A stretch of DNA of 64,000 nucleotides from an uncultured Bacteroidota bacterium (GCA_902802755.1 CADCNH010000001.1:62001-126000); one strand, 5' to 3'. Counted from the first letter of the stretch, positions 49,809 to 58,441 are shown. Numbers and translations are program-made. Notes: generated by a model from the sequence alone, not told the origin.

Positions 49809-50810
49809 ATGAGTATTATTGATCAAATCAAGGAAAAAGCGAAAACTGTCAACAAACGTATCGTTTTGGCTGAAGGTGAAGAAGAAAGAACCCTGAAAGC
49901 TGCCGACATTATCCTCGAAAACGGCTATGCGGGTATCGTTTTGTTGGGTAACAAAGCTACCATTGAGGCCGAGGCCAAAGAATGGAACTTGAAAAATATC
50001 GGCAAAGCCGAAATCATTGATCCGATGGATAACCCCAAGAAAGAATTCTATGCTGAAATGCTGTACGAAATCCGCAAAAAGAAAGGTATGACCATCGAGG
50101 AAGCCCGCAAATTAGTGGAAGATCCCTTGTATTTGGCTACTTTGCTGATCAAGAACGGTGATGCTGACGGTGAAGTTACCGGTGCTCAGCACGCTACCGG
50201 CGATGTGTTGCGTCCGGCTTTCCAGATTGTGAAAACCCTCCCCGGCATTTCTGTGGTTTCAGGTGCTTTCATCATGTGCTTCCCCGACAAGAAATGGGGC
50301 GACAATGGTATCATGGTCTTCGCTGACTGCGCTGCCGACCCGAACACCGACGAGAACAAGCTGGCTCAGATTGCTGTGGTGACCGCCAAAACCGCACGCA
50401 ATATCGCTGGTATCGAACCTCGTATCGCCATGCTGAGCTTCTCTACCAAGGGTTCCGCTAAACACGAATTGGTGGACAAGGTGGTGAACGCTACCCGTAT
50501 CGCCAAGGAAATGGATCCTACATTGGTAATCGATGGTGACTTGCAAGCTGATGCCGCTATCATCCCGTCTGTGGCCGAGAAGAAAGCTCCCGGCAGCCCA
50601 GTGGCTGGCAAGGCTAATGTCCTTGTATTCCCGTCTCTGGAAGTGGGCAATATCGCATATAAACTGGTGCAGCGTATGGCTGGTGCCGATGCTGTTGGTC
50701 CTGTGATGCAGGGTATGGCAGCTCCTATCAACGACTTATCACGCGGTTGCTCCGTTGAAGATATCGTCAGCCTCGTGGCTATCACTGCTTGCCAGGCAGC
50801 AGGCAAATAA
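49809..50810 (+). CDS. pta: Phosphate acetyltransferase
   Basis: 333 residues, the short PTA_PTB-type form without the P-loop/DRTGG extension. It makes acetyl phosphate from acetyl-CoA, the first step of acetate excretion with ATP gain in fermenting Bacteroidales. Seen: KRIVLAEGEEERTLKAA, GDADGEVTGAQHATGDVLRPAFQ (in part), VFADCAADPNTDE, MLSFSTKGSAKHE and LVFPSLEVGNIAYKLVQR, all conserved. The partner ackA, often adjacent, is not in the window. The GC content and codon use are higher than in its neighbours, which suggests strong expression. Confidence 0.95.
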   Translation: MSIIDQIKEKAKTVNKRIVLAEGEEERTLKAADIILENGYAGIVLLGNKATIEAEAKEWNLKNIGKAEIIDPMDNPKKEFYAEMLYEIRKKKGMTIEEARKLVEDPLYLATLLIKNGDADGEVTGAQHATGDVLRPAFQIVKTLPGISVVSGAFIMCFPDKKWGDNGIMVFADCAADPNTDENKLAQIAVVTAKTARNIAGIEPRIAMLSFSTKGSAKHELVDKVVNATRIAKEMDPTLVIDGDLQADAAIIPSVAEKKAPGSPVAGKANVLVFPSLEVGNIAYKLVQRMAGADAVGPVMQGMAAPINDLSRGCSVEDIVSLVAITACQAAGK

Positions 50811-50816
50811 AAATTT

Positions 50817-51413
50817 ATGAAGAGAATAGTCATTTTCTTATTGATGTTATTCATTGCTCAAGGGGTGTGGGCACAGGTCAAATTCGACGTGCCCCTCCCC
50901 AAGAGTCTTCGTACGGTCAACACCAAGAATAACCCAGACCGTAAAGTAAAATTTCAAACAGGTGGCAATGTTGGCATAGAAATCGGCGCACTCATGGGCC
51001 TTGAATTGCAGCCCAAAGTTGCGGTTCTTCCCATTGAGCAGTTGGCAATAGGCTTGACTGCCACTTACGTGTTCCGTTGGAATGTGCCGATGAAGGAAGT
51101 AAGCAATATATTCGGACTCAGTCCTTATGTGGAGGGCTATCTCATAAAAAAACAATTGGTTTTGCATGCCGAATATGAATTTGTGAATTTTCCAGTCAGA
51201 GAATATGATATTTATGGCAATGAGGTCGGGAGATTCAGAAGCTCATCGCATGTGCTACTTGTCGGTGGTGGCTACCATAAAGAATTAAGCGACCGTTCAA
51301 GTATTACAACTATCGTCTTATTGCCTGTCTATCAGTTTAATCCGGACGGAGTTAACTATTATGGTGCCTGGTACACTCCCATAGTCAGAGTGGGCTATAA
51401 TTATATGTTCTAA
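50817..51413 (+). CDS. Outer-membrane beta-barrel protein, hypothetical
   Basis: 198 residues. Signal peptide 1-20 (GVWAQ). The rest alternates polar and hydrophobic residues: GNVGIEIGALMGLELQP, LAIGLTATYVFRWNV, KQLVLHAEYEFVNF, SHVLLVGGGYHKEL, YYGAWYTPIVRVGYNYMF ending in Phe. About eight strands. No family recognised. It begins 6 bases after pta and ends 2 bases before the permease gene, so it is likely translated from one mRNA with both. Confidence 0.75.
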   Translation: MKRIVIFLLMLFIAQGVWAQVKFDVPLPKSLRTVNTKNNPDRKVKFQTGGNVGIEIGALMGLELQPKVAVLPIEQLAIGLTATYVFRWNVPMKEVSNIFGLSPYVEGYLIKKQLVLHAEYEFVNFPVREYDIYGNEVGRFRSSSHVLLVGGGYHKELSDRSSITTIVLLPVYQFNPDGVNYYGAWYTPIVRVGYNYMF

Positions 51414-51415
51414 TT

Positions 51416-52645
51416 ATGTCATCCTTCAGCTTTTATCTTCAAACGGTGAGGAAACTGCTGAAAGGGGAAAACAGCAGTTTTTCACGGCCTATTGTGAGAT
51501 TGTCTGTGGCTGGTGTCGCCTTGGGTATAGTGGTGATGCTTGCGGCCATAGCAATAACTACTGGCTATAAGCAAGTTATACGCGACAAGGTCGTGGCTAT
51601 GGGTTCGCATGTCCGTATTTCCAATTACGATATGAACTATTCGTTCGAACCCGTGCCGTTTGACAAAAACCAAGCATTTGTAGAGGAAATCAAGGCTATG
51701 CCTGAAGTGAAATCCCTGCAATGCTTTTCCACAAAATCTGGGGTGATAAAAACAGATGACCAAGTGGAAGGGGTTGTGCTGAAAGGTATAGACCAAAGTT
51801 TTGATACAGCACATTTTAAGAAAAATCTGATAGCAGGAGAATTATTGACTTTGGAAGATACGCTCACTTCCAAAGATATTATTATTTCCTCTACCTTGTC
51901 TAAAAGACTAAAACTGAATGTAGGAGACAAGGTGAGGACTTATTTTGTGCAGGATCCGCCGATGCAGCGCAGCTTTACGGTGGTGGGCATTTATGAGACG
52001 GGCTTGCCAGAATATGACAGCCAGATGGCTTTGGTGGACTTGCGGCAGATACAGAAACTCAACCAGTGGGACAGCAACATGGTGGGGGGCATGGAAGTGC
52101 TGCTCCATGATGACAAGAATTTGGATGAGTTGGCCCAGAAAATAGACTTGAAGATAGGTTACAACTTGAAAGCGGAGAGTATCAAGCAGGTTTTTCCGGA
52201 GATCTTTCAGTGGATAGCCCTCTTCGACACCAATGTCATCGTATTGCTGGTCATTACCTTTTGTGTATGCTTGATTACCATGATGTCTGCGTTTTTCATC
52301 ATTGTGATAGAGCAGACAGCGACCATTGGCCTGTTGAAGACCATGGGCATGAAAACCAAGTCGGTGGTGTCGCTGTTTTTGATGATAGCCGCTGATATCT
52401 TGCTGAAAGGCCTGCTATGGGGCAATTTGGTGGCGCTATTGATATGTTTGGTGCAACGGCAATGGCACTGGGTGCGGCTGGATGCTGCCACATACTATGT
52501 TTCCTACGTGCCAGTAGCATTCAACATTCCCTTGATTTTGGCGGTGAATGTAGCTGTTCTGGTGCTGTGTATGGCGATACTGGTCATCCCGGCCTACCTT
52601 GTCGCCCGCAAAAGCAGTCCATTGGCCGCAATAAAATTTGATTAA
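51416..52645 (+). CDS. LolC/LolE-type ABC transporter permease (FtsX family)
   Basis: 409 residues. N-terminal helix (27-50, LSVAGVALGIVVMLAAIAITTGYK), a large periplasmic MacB-type domain (51-265) and three C-terminal helices in the FtsX core (FDTNVIVLLVITFCVCLITMMSAFFIIVIEQTATIGLLKTMGMK, in part; about 274-400). The ETxxIGLLKxMG box is the typical coupling helix for an ATPase such as LolD, which is not in the window. LolCDE moves lipoproteins off the inner membrane. Many Bacteroidetes have only this one permease type. Confidence 0.88.
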   Translation: MSSFSFYLQTVRKLLKGENSSFSRPIVRLSVAGVALGIVVMLAAIAITTGYKQVIRDKVVAMGSHVRISNYDMNYSFEPVPFDKNQAFVEEIKAMPEVKSLQCFSTKSGVIKTDDQVEGVVLKGIDQSFDTAHFKKNLIAGELLTLEDTLTSKDIIISSTLSKRLKLNVGDKVRTYFVQDPPMQRSFTVVGIYETGLPEYDSQMALVDLRQIQKLNQWDSNMVGGMEVLLHDDKNLDELAQKIDLKIGYNLKAESIKQVFPEIFQWIALFDTNVIVLLVITFCVCLITMMSAFFIIVIEQTATIGLLKTMGMKTKSVVSLFLMIAADILLKGLLWGNLVALLICLVQRQWHWVRLDAATYYVSYVPVAFNIPLILAVNVAVLVLCMAILVIPAYLVARKSSPLAAIKFD

Positions 52646-53339
52646 GGGTCATAACCTTGTAAGTTTACATTCCTTTTCGATATTTTGTGAATAATCGGCT
52701 TATTTTTCTTCATTCTGTTTATTTTCTCGTTTTTACCATCACGGCAACCGCATGAAAAAAATTTTTTTATTCCTCTTTCTTTTGCGGCCACAAAAGAAAA
52801 CTGCGGTAAGCGAGTAAAGAGAAAGCTTGCTTGCTCTTTCGAGCGATAGCAGTTTATGTAAAGAGGCAAAGAAAAGTGGCTTTTTCGCCGACATGAATGC
52901 CGCCCTCTCTGTCCGCCCTCCAACAGCTGCGGCAAAAGTGAACTGTACGCTGACGCGCTTTTGCACGCAGCTTTAGGAGGCCGTCCATTCACACCGCGTC
53001 CGCACCGCATGTCGGTATCCCCTGCGCACGTAGCGAAATTTTATAGACATTCCTTTATTCTCCCTTTAGGGAGATTAATATCAATAGATATATGCACACC
53101 ACCAAAGAATCTCGTCAGAGATTCCATGTGTGTAGCAATGGGTAATGTCATACATCACGGTCGCGGCGCGGGTGACGTATGCGCCGCAGTACATACTCTG
53201 CCGCCGCGAAACGGGGCCGCCTCAGCCGAGGATTGGACGTGAATCACACATAAATCATTAGTTATCAAAAAGTTATTAACAAAAGGTGTAAGTTATTAAC
53301 AATCAACTTGTTATATGATTTTTATATTGATATTTTTCG
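52646..53339. repeat. Repeat-rich, gene-free stretch with strong hairpins
   Basis: About 700 bases with no believable gene; the two minus frames (52642-53010 and 52739-52966) are low-quality, Ser/Lys/Phe-rich readings. Palindromes seen: 52776-52799 (TTTCTTTTG / CAAAAGAAA arms), 53059-53074 (TCTCCC-TTTA-GGGAGA), 53107-53124 (GAATCTC-GTCA-GAGATTC). The part 52900-53250 is far more GC-rich than its surroundings (GCGGCGCGGG..., GCCGCCGCG). The text resembles interspersed repeats I recall from other Bacteroidales genomes, without being able to verify it. AAGTTATTAACAA occurs twice near 53271-53300. Confidence 0.5.
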
Positions 53340-53347
53340 TATATTTG
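53340..53347 (+). promoter_or_regulatory. -7 box of the ISAs1-type transposase remnant
   Basis: TATATTTG, 27 bases before the ATG that is followed at once by a stop codon. Confidence 0.4.
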
Positions 53348-53373
53348 CCTCAAAACCAATAAAATATACAAAA

Positions 53374-53660
53374 ATGTAAAACAACGAGATTTTAAAGCAT
53401 TTTGAGACCCAGCCGGACCATCGGCAGAACGGAAAGATCCTGCATCCGATGAGGAATATCGTCTTCATCGTGCTAGTCGGTGCCTTCAACGGGCTGGACG
53501 GTTGGGAGGAAATCGCTGATTTCGCAAAGTACAAACGTGACTTCTTCGAGAAATACCTGGACCTGAGCAACGGTTTCCCCTCTGACGACACCCTCCGACG
53601 CTTTTTTGAGGCTCTGGACAGCAAGGCGTTCCGCACCCGTTTCACGGAATGGGCGTCCTC
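53374..53660 (+). pseudogene. ISAs1-family (H-repeat-like) transposase, N-terminal remnant
   Basis: From 53380 the frame reads NNEILKHFETQPDHRQ..., then KILHPMRNIVFIVLVGAFNGLDGWEEIADFAKYKRDFF (in part), the standard ISAs1/DDE_Tnp_1-associated N-terminus. The ATG 53374 is directly followed by TAA, where a codon such as TCA would be expected, so initiation is destroyed. The homology stops after FTEWASS at about 53660, before any DDE catalytic residue; a full enzyme is around 370 residues. A dead fragment. Whatever cut it may be the IS-end-like motif at 53670-53685. Confidence 0.8.
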
Positions 53661-53933
53661 TATAATACTCCCCAAAATTAGGACAGCAAGTAAAACCAAA
53701 AATTTGTACTTTTACACCCAAAAATCACCCCTTTCGCCATGAAATGTGAATACGACAGTCGGAAAAACCGCGCAAGCCAAATGAAAAGAGAACAAGCTTT
53801 CTTTTCTGCGTCGCATTATAAAGATTCCCATTTTTTGGACAGCTTTTCTTTGTTCTTATAGTGAAAAGCGTGGTTAATGAATAAAGAGGGTTGTCATCTT
53901 TTGAACGAATAAAAAAGGAAACAAGGGACTCCC
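53661..53933. other. IS-scar region
   Basis: Contains two similar motifs in the same orientation, CCCCAAAATTAGGACA (53670-53685) and TCCCATTTTTTGGACA (53826-53841), that look like insertion-sequence ends. A short frame 53739-53861 (MKCEYDSRKNRASQMK..., 40 residues) matches nothing I know. No intact gene. Confidence 0.45.
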
Positions 53934-54890
53934 TTAGCGCCGGATCAGCACCATCCCTTTCCGTACCTCATTGATATTGTTGATGCTGTACATGAATTGG
54001 TAATAATAAGTGCCATCGGGCAGATTGGCACCATCCCAGCTGTTGTCGTATTGGCTGCTCTGGAACACCGTTTGGCCTTTCTGGTCTTTCACCATCAACA
54101 TGCGTTTGTCGCATTGCTCCAAGCCATTGATGACGAAGTGGTCGTTCTTGCCGTCACCATTGGGAGTGAAGATGTTGGGAATCTCTATGATAATAGGCCG
54201 TGAGTAGTCAAAATCTTCAGGATTGATGTTTGTCTCTGGATGGTTCTCCTCAGCCTTGTCCGTGCTTTCTTTGGGCTTGTTATTGCTTTGACTTGTTTGA
54301 AAGTTGGTGTTGACTGTATTATCTTGTGCCACGGCGTTTTGCATATTTGTTGAGGGGATTGGAGATGGGGCAGACACAAGGTTTGCGGAAGAGCTTGTGG
54401 AGGTTGTTGGAGTTTTAGATATATTATTGGGGGGTGTAGGGGTTGTTTCGGTGCTGCTGGCAGGAGTTGAACTGTTGATAACAACGGGATCAGCTTTGTC
54501 ACTGGGTTTGTCAGCAGCCGAGGAATTAAGGTGTGTTTTTTGTGTTGCGCTTTCGCTTTCTACCAGGAAGGTTTCAGTATCATCTGTTGATATACTGTCG
54601 CTTATAATTATTTGTGTTGAATTGTCAGAGGTGAGTTGGTTCTCTGTGACAGAATCGTTTTTCAGCAGGGAAACAGTAGTCACTGTAACCACTGTAACCA
54701 CTGCTGCTGTGGAACCAATGATAGCGGCCAATTTTCCTGCGGCTATAGTTCCTTTGGCGGCAGTGGCAGCCGTGCCTCCTCCAATGGCGGTTCCTGCCGC
54801 CGGTAGCTGTGAGGCGATGCTCTCCCAACAGCGGGGTGTGGGAGTTTCCTGCACTTGTTCCACTATGTCTTTGAGATTGCTCATATTCAT
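53934..54890 (-). CDS. Single-pass membrane protein with C-terminal T9SS type B-like (CHU_C) domain; putative anti-sigma partner
   Basis: 318 residues. A short N-terminus (1-50) with TPRCWESIASQLP would lie in the cytoplasm; one hydrophobic helix (about 54-75) follows. A Ser/Thr/Asn/Pro-rich linker (78-230) has no fold. Residues 237-318 are a complete gliding-motility/CHU_C domain, IPNIFTPNGDGKND...SWDG...LPDGTYYYQF...KGMVLIRR, normally the sorting signal of type B T9SS cargo. There is no signal peptide, so the sorting domain probably hangs in the periplasm on an anchor. It overlaps the ECF sigma gene by 4 bases and takes the genomic place of an anti-sigma factor. An anti-sigma role is inferred. 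Confidence 0.75.
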   Translation of the reverse strand: MNMSNLKDIVEQVQETPTPRCWESIASQLPAAGTAIGGGTAATAAKGTIAAGKLAAIIGSTAAVVTVVTVTTVSLLKNDSVTENQLTSDNSTQIIISDSISTDDTETFLVESESATQKTHLNSSAADKPSDKADPVVINSSTPASSTETTPTPPNNISKTPTTSTSSSANLVSAPSPIPSTNMQNAVAQDNTVNTNFQTSQSNNKPKESTDKAEENHPETNINPEDFDYSRPIIIEIPNIFTPNGDGKNDHFVINGLEQCDKRMLMVKDQKGQTVFQSSQYDNSWDGANLPDGTYYYQFMYSINNINEVRKGMVLIRR

Positions 54891-55438
54891 ATTTTGTTTT
54901 TGTCTTCGTCTTTGATTTTATTTGTGATCCATTTCTTTGCCCTCAAAAAATGCACCCTCGCATTGTTTTCCGATATGGCCAATTCTTGTCCTATTTCCTT
55001 ATAGCTGAACTCTTCAAACACTCTTAGGTTGAATACAAACCTGAGCATATTGGGCATCAGCTGTATGATTTCAATGATTTTCCTGCCTGTCAGTGTTGTC
55101 TCTATGTCTGCTGTTTCATCAGCTATTTCCACATCCGTGTCAATAACATCATGATGGTATCTTTTTTGGTTGACACGGAAATTTGAAATGGCCTTGTTGA
55201 CCATGATTTGCCGGATCCAGAATTCCAAAGAACAGGTTCGTTTAAATTCACCAATATGCGTGAAAACTTGCATAAAACCCTCTATCATAATATCTTCCGC
55301 CTCGTGTTTGGTGACTGCATAACGCATACATACGGCCAGCATCTTCGGGGCGAAAGTATCGTACAATTCCTGCTGGCTTTTTCTGTCGTTGTGCAGACAG
55401 CCATCAATCAGGTTTGTATAGTCGTACGTAGTTTTCAC
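54887..55438 (-). CDS. ECF-type RNA polymerase sigma factor
   Basis: 183 residues. Region 2 (LIDGCLHNDRKSQQELYDTFAPKMLAVCMRY, in part, 10-40; HEAEDIMIEGFMQVFTHIGEF, 45-65; FWIRQIMVNKAISNFR, 73-88) and region 4 (LPNMLRFVFNLRVFEEFSYKEIGQELAISENNARVHFLRAK, in part; 128-169) are joined by a short linker with no region 3, the ECF design. Start is GTG 55438. Its stop overlaps the next gene as ATGA, so translation of sigma and partner is coupled. A motif pair at 55445-55472 may be its own promoter. Confidence 0.93.
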   Translation of the reverse strand: MKTTYDYTNLIDGCLHNDRKSQQELYDTFAPKMLAVCMRYAVTKHEAEDIMIEGFMQVFTHIGEFKRTCSLEFWIRQIMVNKAISNFRVNQKRYHHDVIDTDVEIADETADIETTLTGRKIIEIIQLMPNMLRFVFNLRVFEEFSYKEIGQELAISENNARVHFLRAKKWITNKIKDEDKNKI

Positions 55439-55444
55439 ACCGGC

Positions 55445-55472
55445 AAGACGCTTTAAACCGTCAAAACGTTAC
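55445..55472 (-). promoter_or_regulatory. Candidate ECF autoregulatory promoter
   Basis: On the minus strand GTAAC, 17 bases, then CGTCTT, an ECF-like -35/-10 pair rather than the housekeeping TAnnTTTG. The -10 ends 6 bases before the GTG start, so the transcript would be nearly leaderless. Tentative. Confidence 0.35.
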
Positions 55473-55490
55473 AGCAAAAATGAAATTTTT

Positions 55491-56468
55491 TTATTTCACT
55501 GATTTTACGATAGCTTCAACCTCCCGGAGATAGTCGCGTTTGTTCTCTTGAGGGGCATAAACAAAGCCGTCAACGGTAATGCAATATTGCTTGTCTGCAG
55601 TGAGATAGGTGAAGCTATAGAAAGGGCCGCCCATGTGGTCACCGACACTTTCCCACAGACCTCTCATCTCAAGTCCTTTCTTGCTGCCGATTTGGGTAGG
55701 GTTCACAATGGGGAAGCCGAATTTCTGGGTAATGATGGGATAGGCACCTTTCACAGCACCTGGAATATAGCGTTTGGTGATGGTGTCGCGCATGGCGATG
55801 ACATTGGCTTCTTTCAATTCGTATGCGGGCTGCTTATAAACCATGATAAAACGGTCATTTTTGGTGGTTCTGAAACGCAACCATAGGAAATCATCCGTCT
55901 TGTTGGCGATGAAATAGTGCATGGGCACAGCCAAGGATATGTCGAACATCTCCTTCAAGGTCTTTTTAATGGTGGGTTCCAATTCACGATTGAAAGCATA
56001 CTGAACACGCTTTAAGTCATTGTCATACAGCAATTCAAGAATAGTATCCACATGGGTTCTAAACAGGTTGAGGCAGGAATCCACATTGTTACCTGCGATT
56101 TTGATATAGACCTGAGGATTGGACCATGCATTCCGCTCAAACGAGATGATGTTGTTATTGTATTTCGGACTGAAATCGAAATGGACAATATTGCGGTGAC
56201 GCACAAATTTAGAGGTGAAATCAGCTGCTTGGAAGTGCAACACATCAAACAAGGGTTCTATCTGATTGATCGCGGGTTGTGCTTGCTCAAAGCATTTTAT
56301 CACTTCCTGTTCCTGGCCTTCGGAGAAATATTTGTCATCCATAACCAACAGCATTTCCCCTGCTTTGCCATTGGAAAAATTATCGACTTTGAAGCTGCCC
56401 ACTTTTTTCTGCTCGCAGGAGGTCAGCATAAAGATTACTGCTAATAAGGCAAAGAATATTTTTTTCAT
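55491..56468 (-). CDS. DUF4837-family lipoprotein
   Basis: 325 residues from ATG 56468; the longer frame to 56543 overlaps purB and is rejected. A lipoprotein signal ends in MLTSC (Cys17). The mature part (GEMLLVMDDKYFSEGQEQEVI..., IVHFDFSPKYNNNIISFERNAWSNPQVYIKI, MRDTITKRYIPGAVKGAYPIITQ, GLWESVGDHMGGPFYSFTYL, each in part) fits DUF4837, a Bacteroidetes-only periplasmic family of unknown function. It is 58 bases after purB. Confidence 0.85.
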   Translation of the reverse strand: MKKIFFALLAVIFMLTSCEQKKVGSFKVDNFSNGKAGEMLLVMDDKYFSEGQEQEVIKCFEQAQPAINQIEPLFDVLHFQAADFTSKFVRHRNIVHFDFSPKYNNNIISFERNAWSNPQVYIKIAGNNVDSCLNLFRTHVDTILELLYDNDLKRVQYAFNRELEPTIKKTLKEMFDISLAVPMHYFIANKTDDFLWLRFRTTKNDRFIMVYKQPAYELKEANVIAMRDTITKRYIPGAVKGAYPIITQKFGFPIVNPTQIGSKKGLEMRGLWESVGDHMGGPFYSFTYLTADKQYCITVDGFVYAPQENKRDYLREVEAIVKSVK

Positions 56469-56526
56469 GATTAATGGTTTTTGTTGATAAATATTTGTGT
56501 GATAATATTTTACTCCGAATAAAGTT

Positions 56527-57822
56527 TTACTCTCCAAAAACACGTTTGAAAATCAAATCCACGTTTTTGAGGTAATATTCGAGGGTGAAACAACTGTTTA
56601 ACTCTTCTTCGTTGAGGTATTTGCGCACTTCCTCGTTTTGTTCGAGCAGCTCTTTGTAGTCTTTTCCGTCGAACCAGGCGGTCATGGCAATGGGTTGTAC
56701 AAGGTCGTAGGCGTTTTCACGTGAAAGACCTTTGCCAATCAGGGTAGTCATCACCCGCTGGGCGAAGATGACTTTATGAGTTAAGTATATGTTTTTCAGC
56801 ATGTTTTCCGGGAAGACGACGAGATTTTCCAGGATGCCGCTGAAGCGGTTTAACATATAGTCGAGCAGGATGGTGGCATCGGGTAGGATGATGCGTTCGG
56901 CAGAGGAGTGGGAGATGTCGCGTTCGTGCCACAGGGCAATGTCCTCGTAAGAGGTAATCATGTAGCCGCGGAGCACGCGTGCACAGCCGCACATGTTCTC
57001 GCTGCTGATGGGGTTGCGCTTGTGGGGCATGGCGGAGGAACCTTTCTGTCCCTTGCCGAATTTCTCTTCAGCCTCGCGCAATTCGGTACGTTGCCAATGG
57101 CGCACTTCGGTGGCCATTTTCTCGATGCAGGCGCCAATCAAAGCCAAGGTGGCGATATAATGGGCATGTCGGTCACGCTGCAAGGTCTGGGTGGAAATCT
57201 TGGCGGAGTTGATGCCCAACTGCTCGCAGACATAGTCCTGTACAAAGGCGGGGGCATTAGCGAAATTGCCCACAGCGCCGCTTACTTTGCCGCATTCCAC
57301 ATCAGCGGCGGCATCCTCGAAGCGGATCATGTTGCGTTGCATGTCCTCGAACCACAAAGCCCATTTCAAACCCAAAGAGGTGATGTCGGCATGCACGCCA
57401 TGGGTACGGCCGATACAAGGGGTGTCTTTGAACTCGTAAGCGCGTTTTTTCAGGATGGCCGACATGCGTTTCAGGTCTTCCCGAAGGATGTTATTGGCCT
57501 GTTTGAGCAGGTAACCGTTGGCGGTATCCACCACGTCGGTGGAAGTCATGCCATAATGCACCCATTTTTTCTCTTCTCCGAGGCTTTCGCTTACGGTACG
57601 GGTAAAGGCCACAATGTCGTGTTTGGTCTCTTTCTCGATCTCGTAAATGCGCTGAATGTCGAAGCGGGCATTCTGGCGCAACAATTCCACATCATGTTCA
57701 GGAATCACACCTAACTTGCTCCATGCGGCGGCGGCTTCGATTTCAACTTTAAGGTAGCTGTTGAATTTGTTTTCTTCTGTCCAAACGGCGCTCATCTCGG
57801 GGCGCGAATATCTTGGTATCAT
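56527..57822 (-). CDS. purB: Adenylosuccinate lyase
   Basis: 431 residues. Cleaves SAICAR and adenylosuccinate to fumarate plus AICAR or AMP, two steps of purine synthesis. Seen: MIPRYSRPEMSAVWTEENKF, the TSTDVVDTANG motif with the catalytic Thr/Ser region, the general acid His in GRTHGVHADITSLG, and the fumarase-superfamily signature GSSAMPHKRNPISSENM (in part), the flexible loop with the catalytic Ser. Same strand and 7 bases after the FAH gene. purL is elsewhere in this window but in another operon. Confidence 0.96.
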   Translation of the reverse strand: MIPRYSRPEMSAVWTEENKFNSYLKVEIEAAAAWSKLGVIPEHDVELLRQNARFDIQRIYEIEKETKHDIVAFTRTVSESLGEEKKWVHYGMTSTDVVDTANGYLLKQANNILREDLKRMSAILKKRAYEFKDTPCIGRTHGVHADITSLGLKWALWFEDMQRNMIRFEDAAADVECGKVSGAVGNFANAPAFVQDYVCEQLGINSAKISTQTLQRDRHAHYIATLALIGACIEKMATEVRHWQRTELREAEEKFGKGQKGSSAMPHKRNPISSENMCGCARVLRGYMITSYEDIALWHERDISHSSAERIILPDATILLDYMLNRFSGILENLVVFPENMLKNIYLTHKVIFAQRVMTTLIGKGLSRENAYDLVQPIAMTAWFDGKDYKELLEQNEEVRKYLNEEELNSCFTLEYYLKNVDLIFKRVFGE

Positions 57823-57829
57823 AGTGTTT

Positions 57830-58441
57830 TTATTTTATTTTGAAATCTAAAAATTTTTCTTCTCCGATAAAGCCCTGCAATCTGTCGTTGATGGCCACTT
57901 TCCCTACACCTTCAGGGGTTCCTGTGAAAATGATGTCCCCGATTTTCAGGGTCATGAATTTCGACACATGGCAGATAATCTCATCAATGGAGAAAAGCAT
58001 ATCCTTGCTATTCCCGTGTTGTACACAGTGGTCGTTAAGCAACAACTTGAAATCCAGGTTTTTGAGGTCTCCGAAATGCTCTTTTTCCACAAATTTGCTG
58101 ATGACAGCAGACCCGTCGAAGGCTTTGGCAATTTCCCAAGGATTGCCTTCGGCCACGCATTTTCGTTGCAGGTCTCTGGCGGTAAAGTCAATGCCTAAAC
58201 CGATGGCATCGTAATAGGTATGGGCGAATTTAGGCTGGATACACTTGCCGACCTTGCATATACGGAATATCAACTCCACCTCGTGATGAATCTCTTCTGA
58301 AAAGTCTGGCAGAAAAAATGGACGGTTACGAATGATAATGGACGAGTCCGGTTTCATAAAAAAAACGGGCTCGGCAGGACGTTGCCGGTCCAATTCCTGG
58401 ATGTGTTTCAGGTAATTCTTGCCAATACAGATGATTTTCAT
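57830..58441 (-). CDS. Fumarylacetoacetate hydrolase (FAH) family enzyme
   Basis: 203 residues, the short form without the N-terminal SH3-like domain. Seen: KIICIGKNYLKHIQEL, PVFFMKPDSSIIIRN, the metal ligands in EIHHEVELIFRI (Glu-x-Glu), YDAIGLGIDFTARDLQ, and the closing FTGTPEGVGKV. Related enzymes hydrolyse or decarboxylate acylpyruvates or oxaloacetate (FAHD1/YcgM type). The active-site pattern is complete; the real substrate is unknown. Lies between purB and the PorT-like gene. Confidence 0.9.
   Translation of the reverse strand: MKIICIGKNYLKHIQELDRQRPAEPVFFMKPDSSIIIRNRPFFLPDFSEEIHHEVELIFRICKVGKCIQPKFAHTYYDAIGLGIDFTARDLQRKCVAEGNPWEIAKAFDGSAVISKFVEKEHFGDLKNLDFKLLLNDHCVQHGNSKDMLFSIDEIICHVSKFMTLKIGDIIFTGTPEGVGKVAINDRLQGFIGEEKFLDFKIK

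Noticed and set aside
52642..53010. Minus-strand frames of 122 and 75 codons
   Set aside because: They read through palindromes and a GC-rich repeat in overlapping frames, have no start context, and look like repeat translation.
53739..53861. Small frame MKCEYDSRKNRASQMK... as a gene
   Set aside because: 40 codons in an IS-scarred region, no family resemblance; it could be part of an IS but cannot be supported.
56712..56727. CACGTG core with flanks similar to parS inside purB
   Set aside because: Only about 13 of 16 positions fit the consensus, and the bases are explained by the coding sequence GLSREN. Another core at about 18100 in purL is weaker still.
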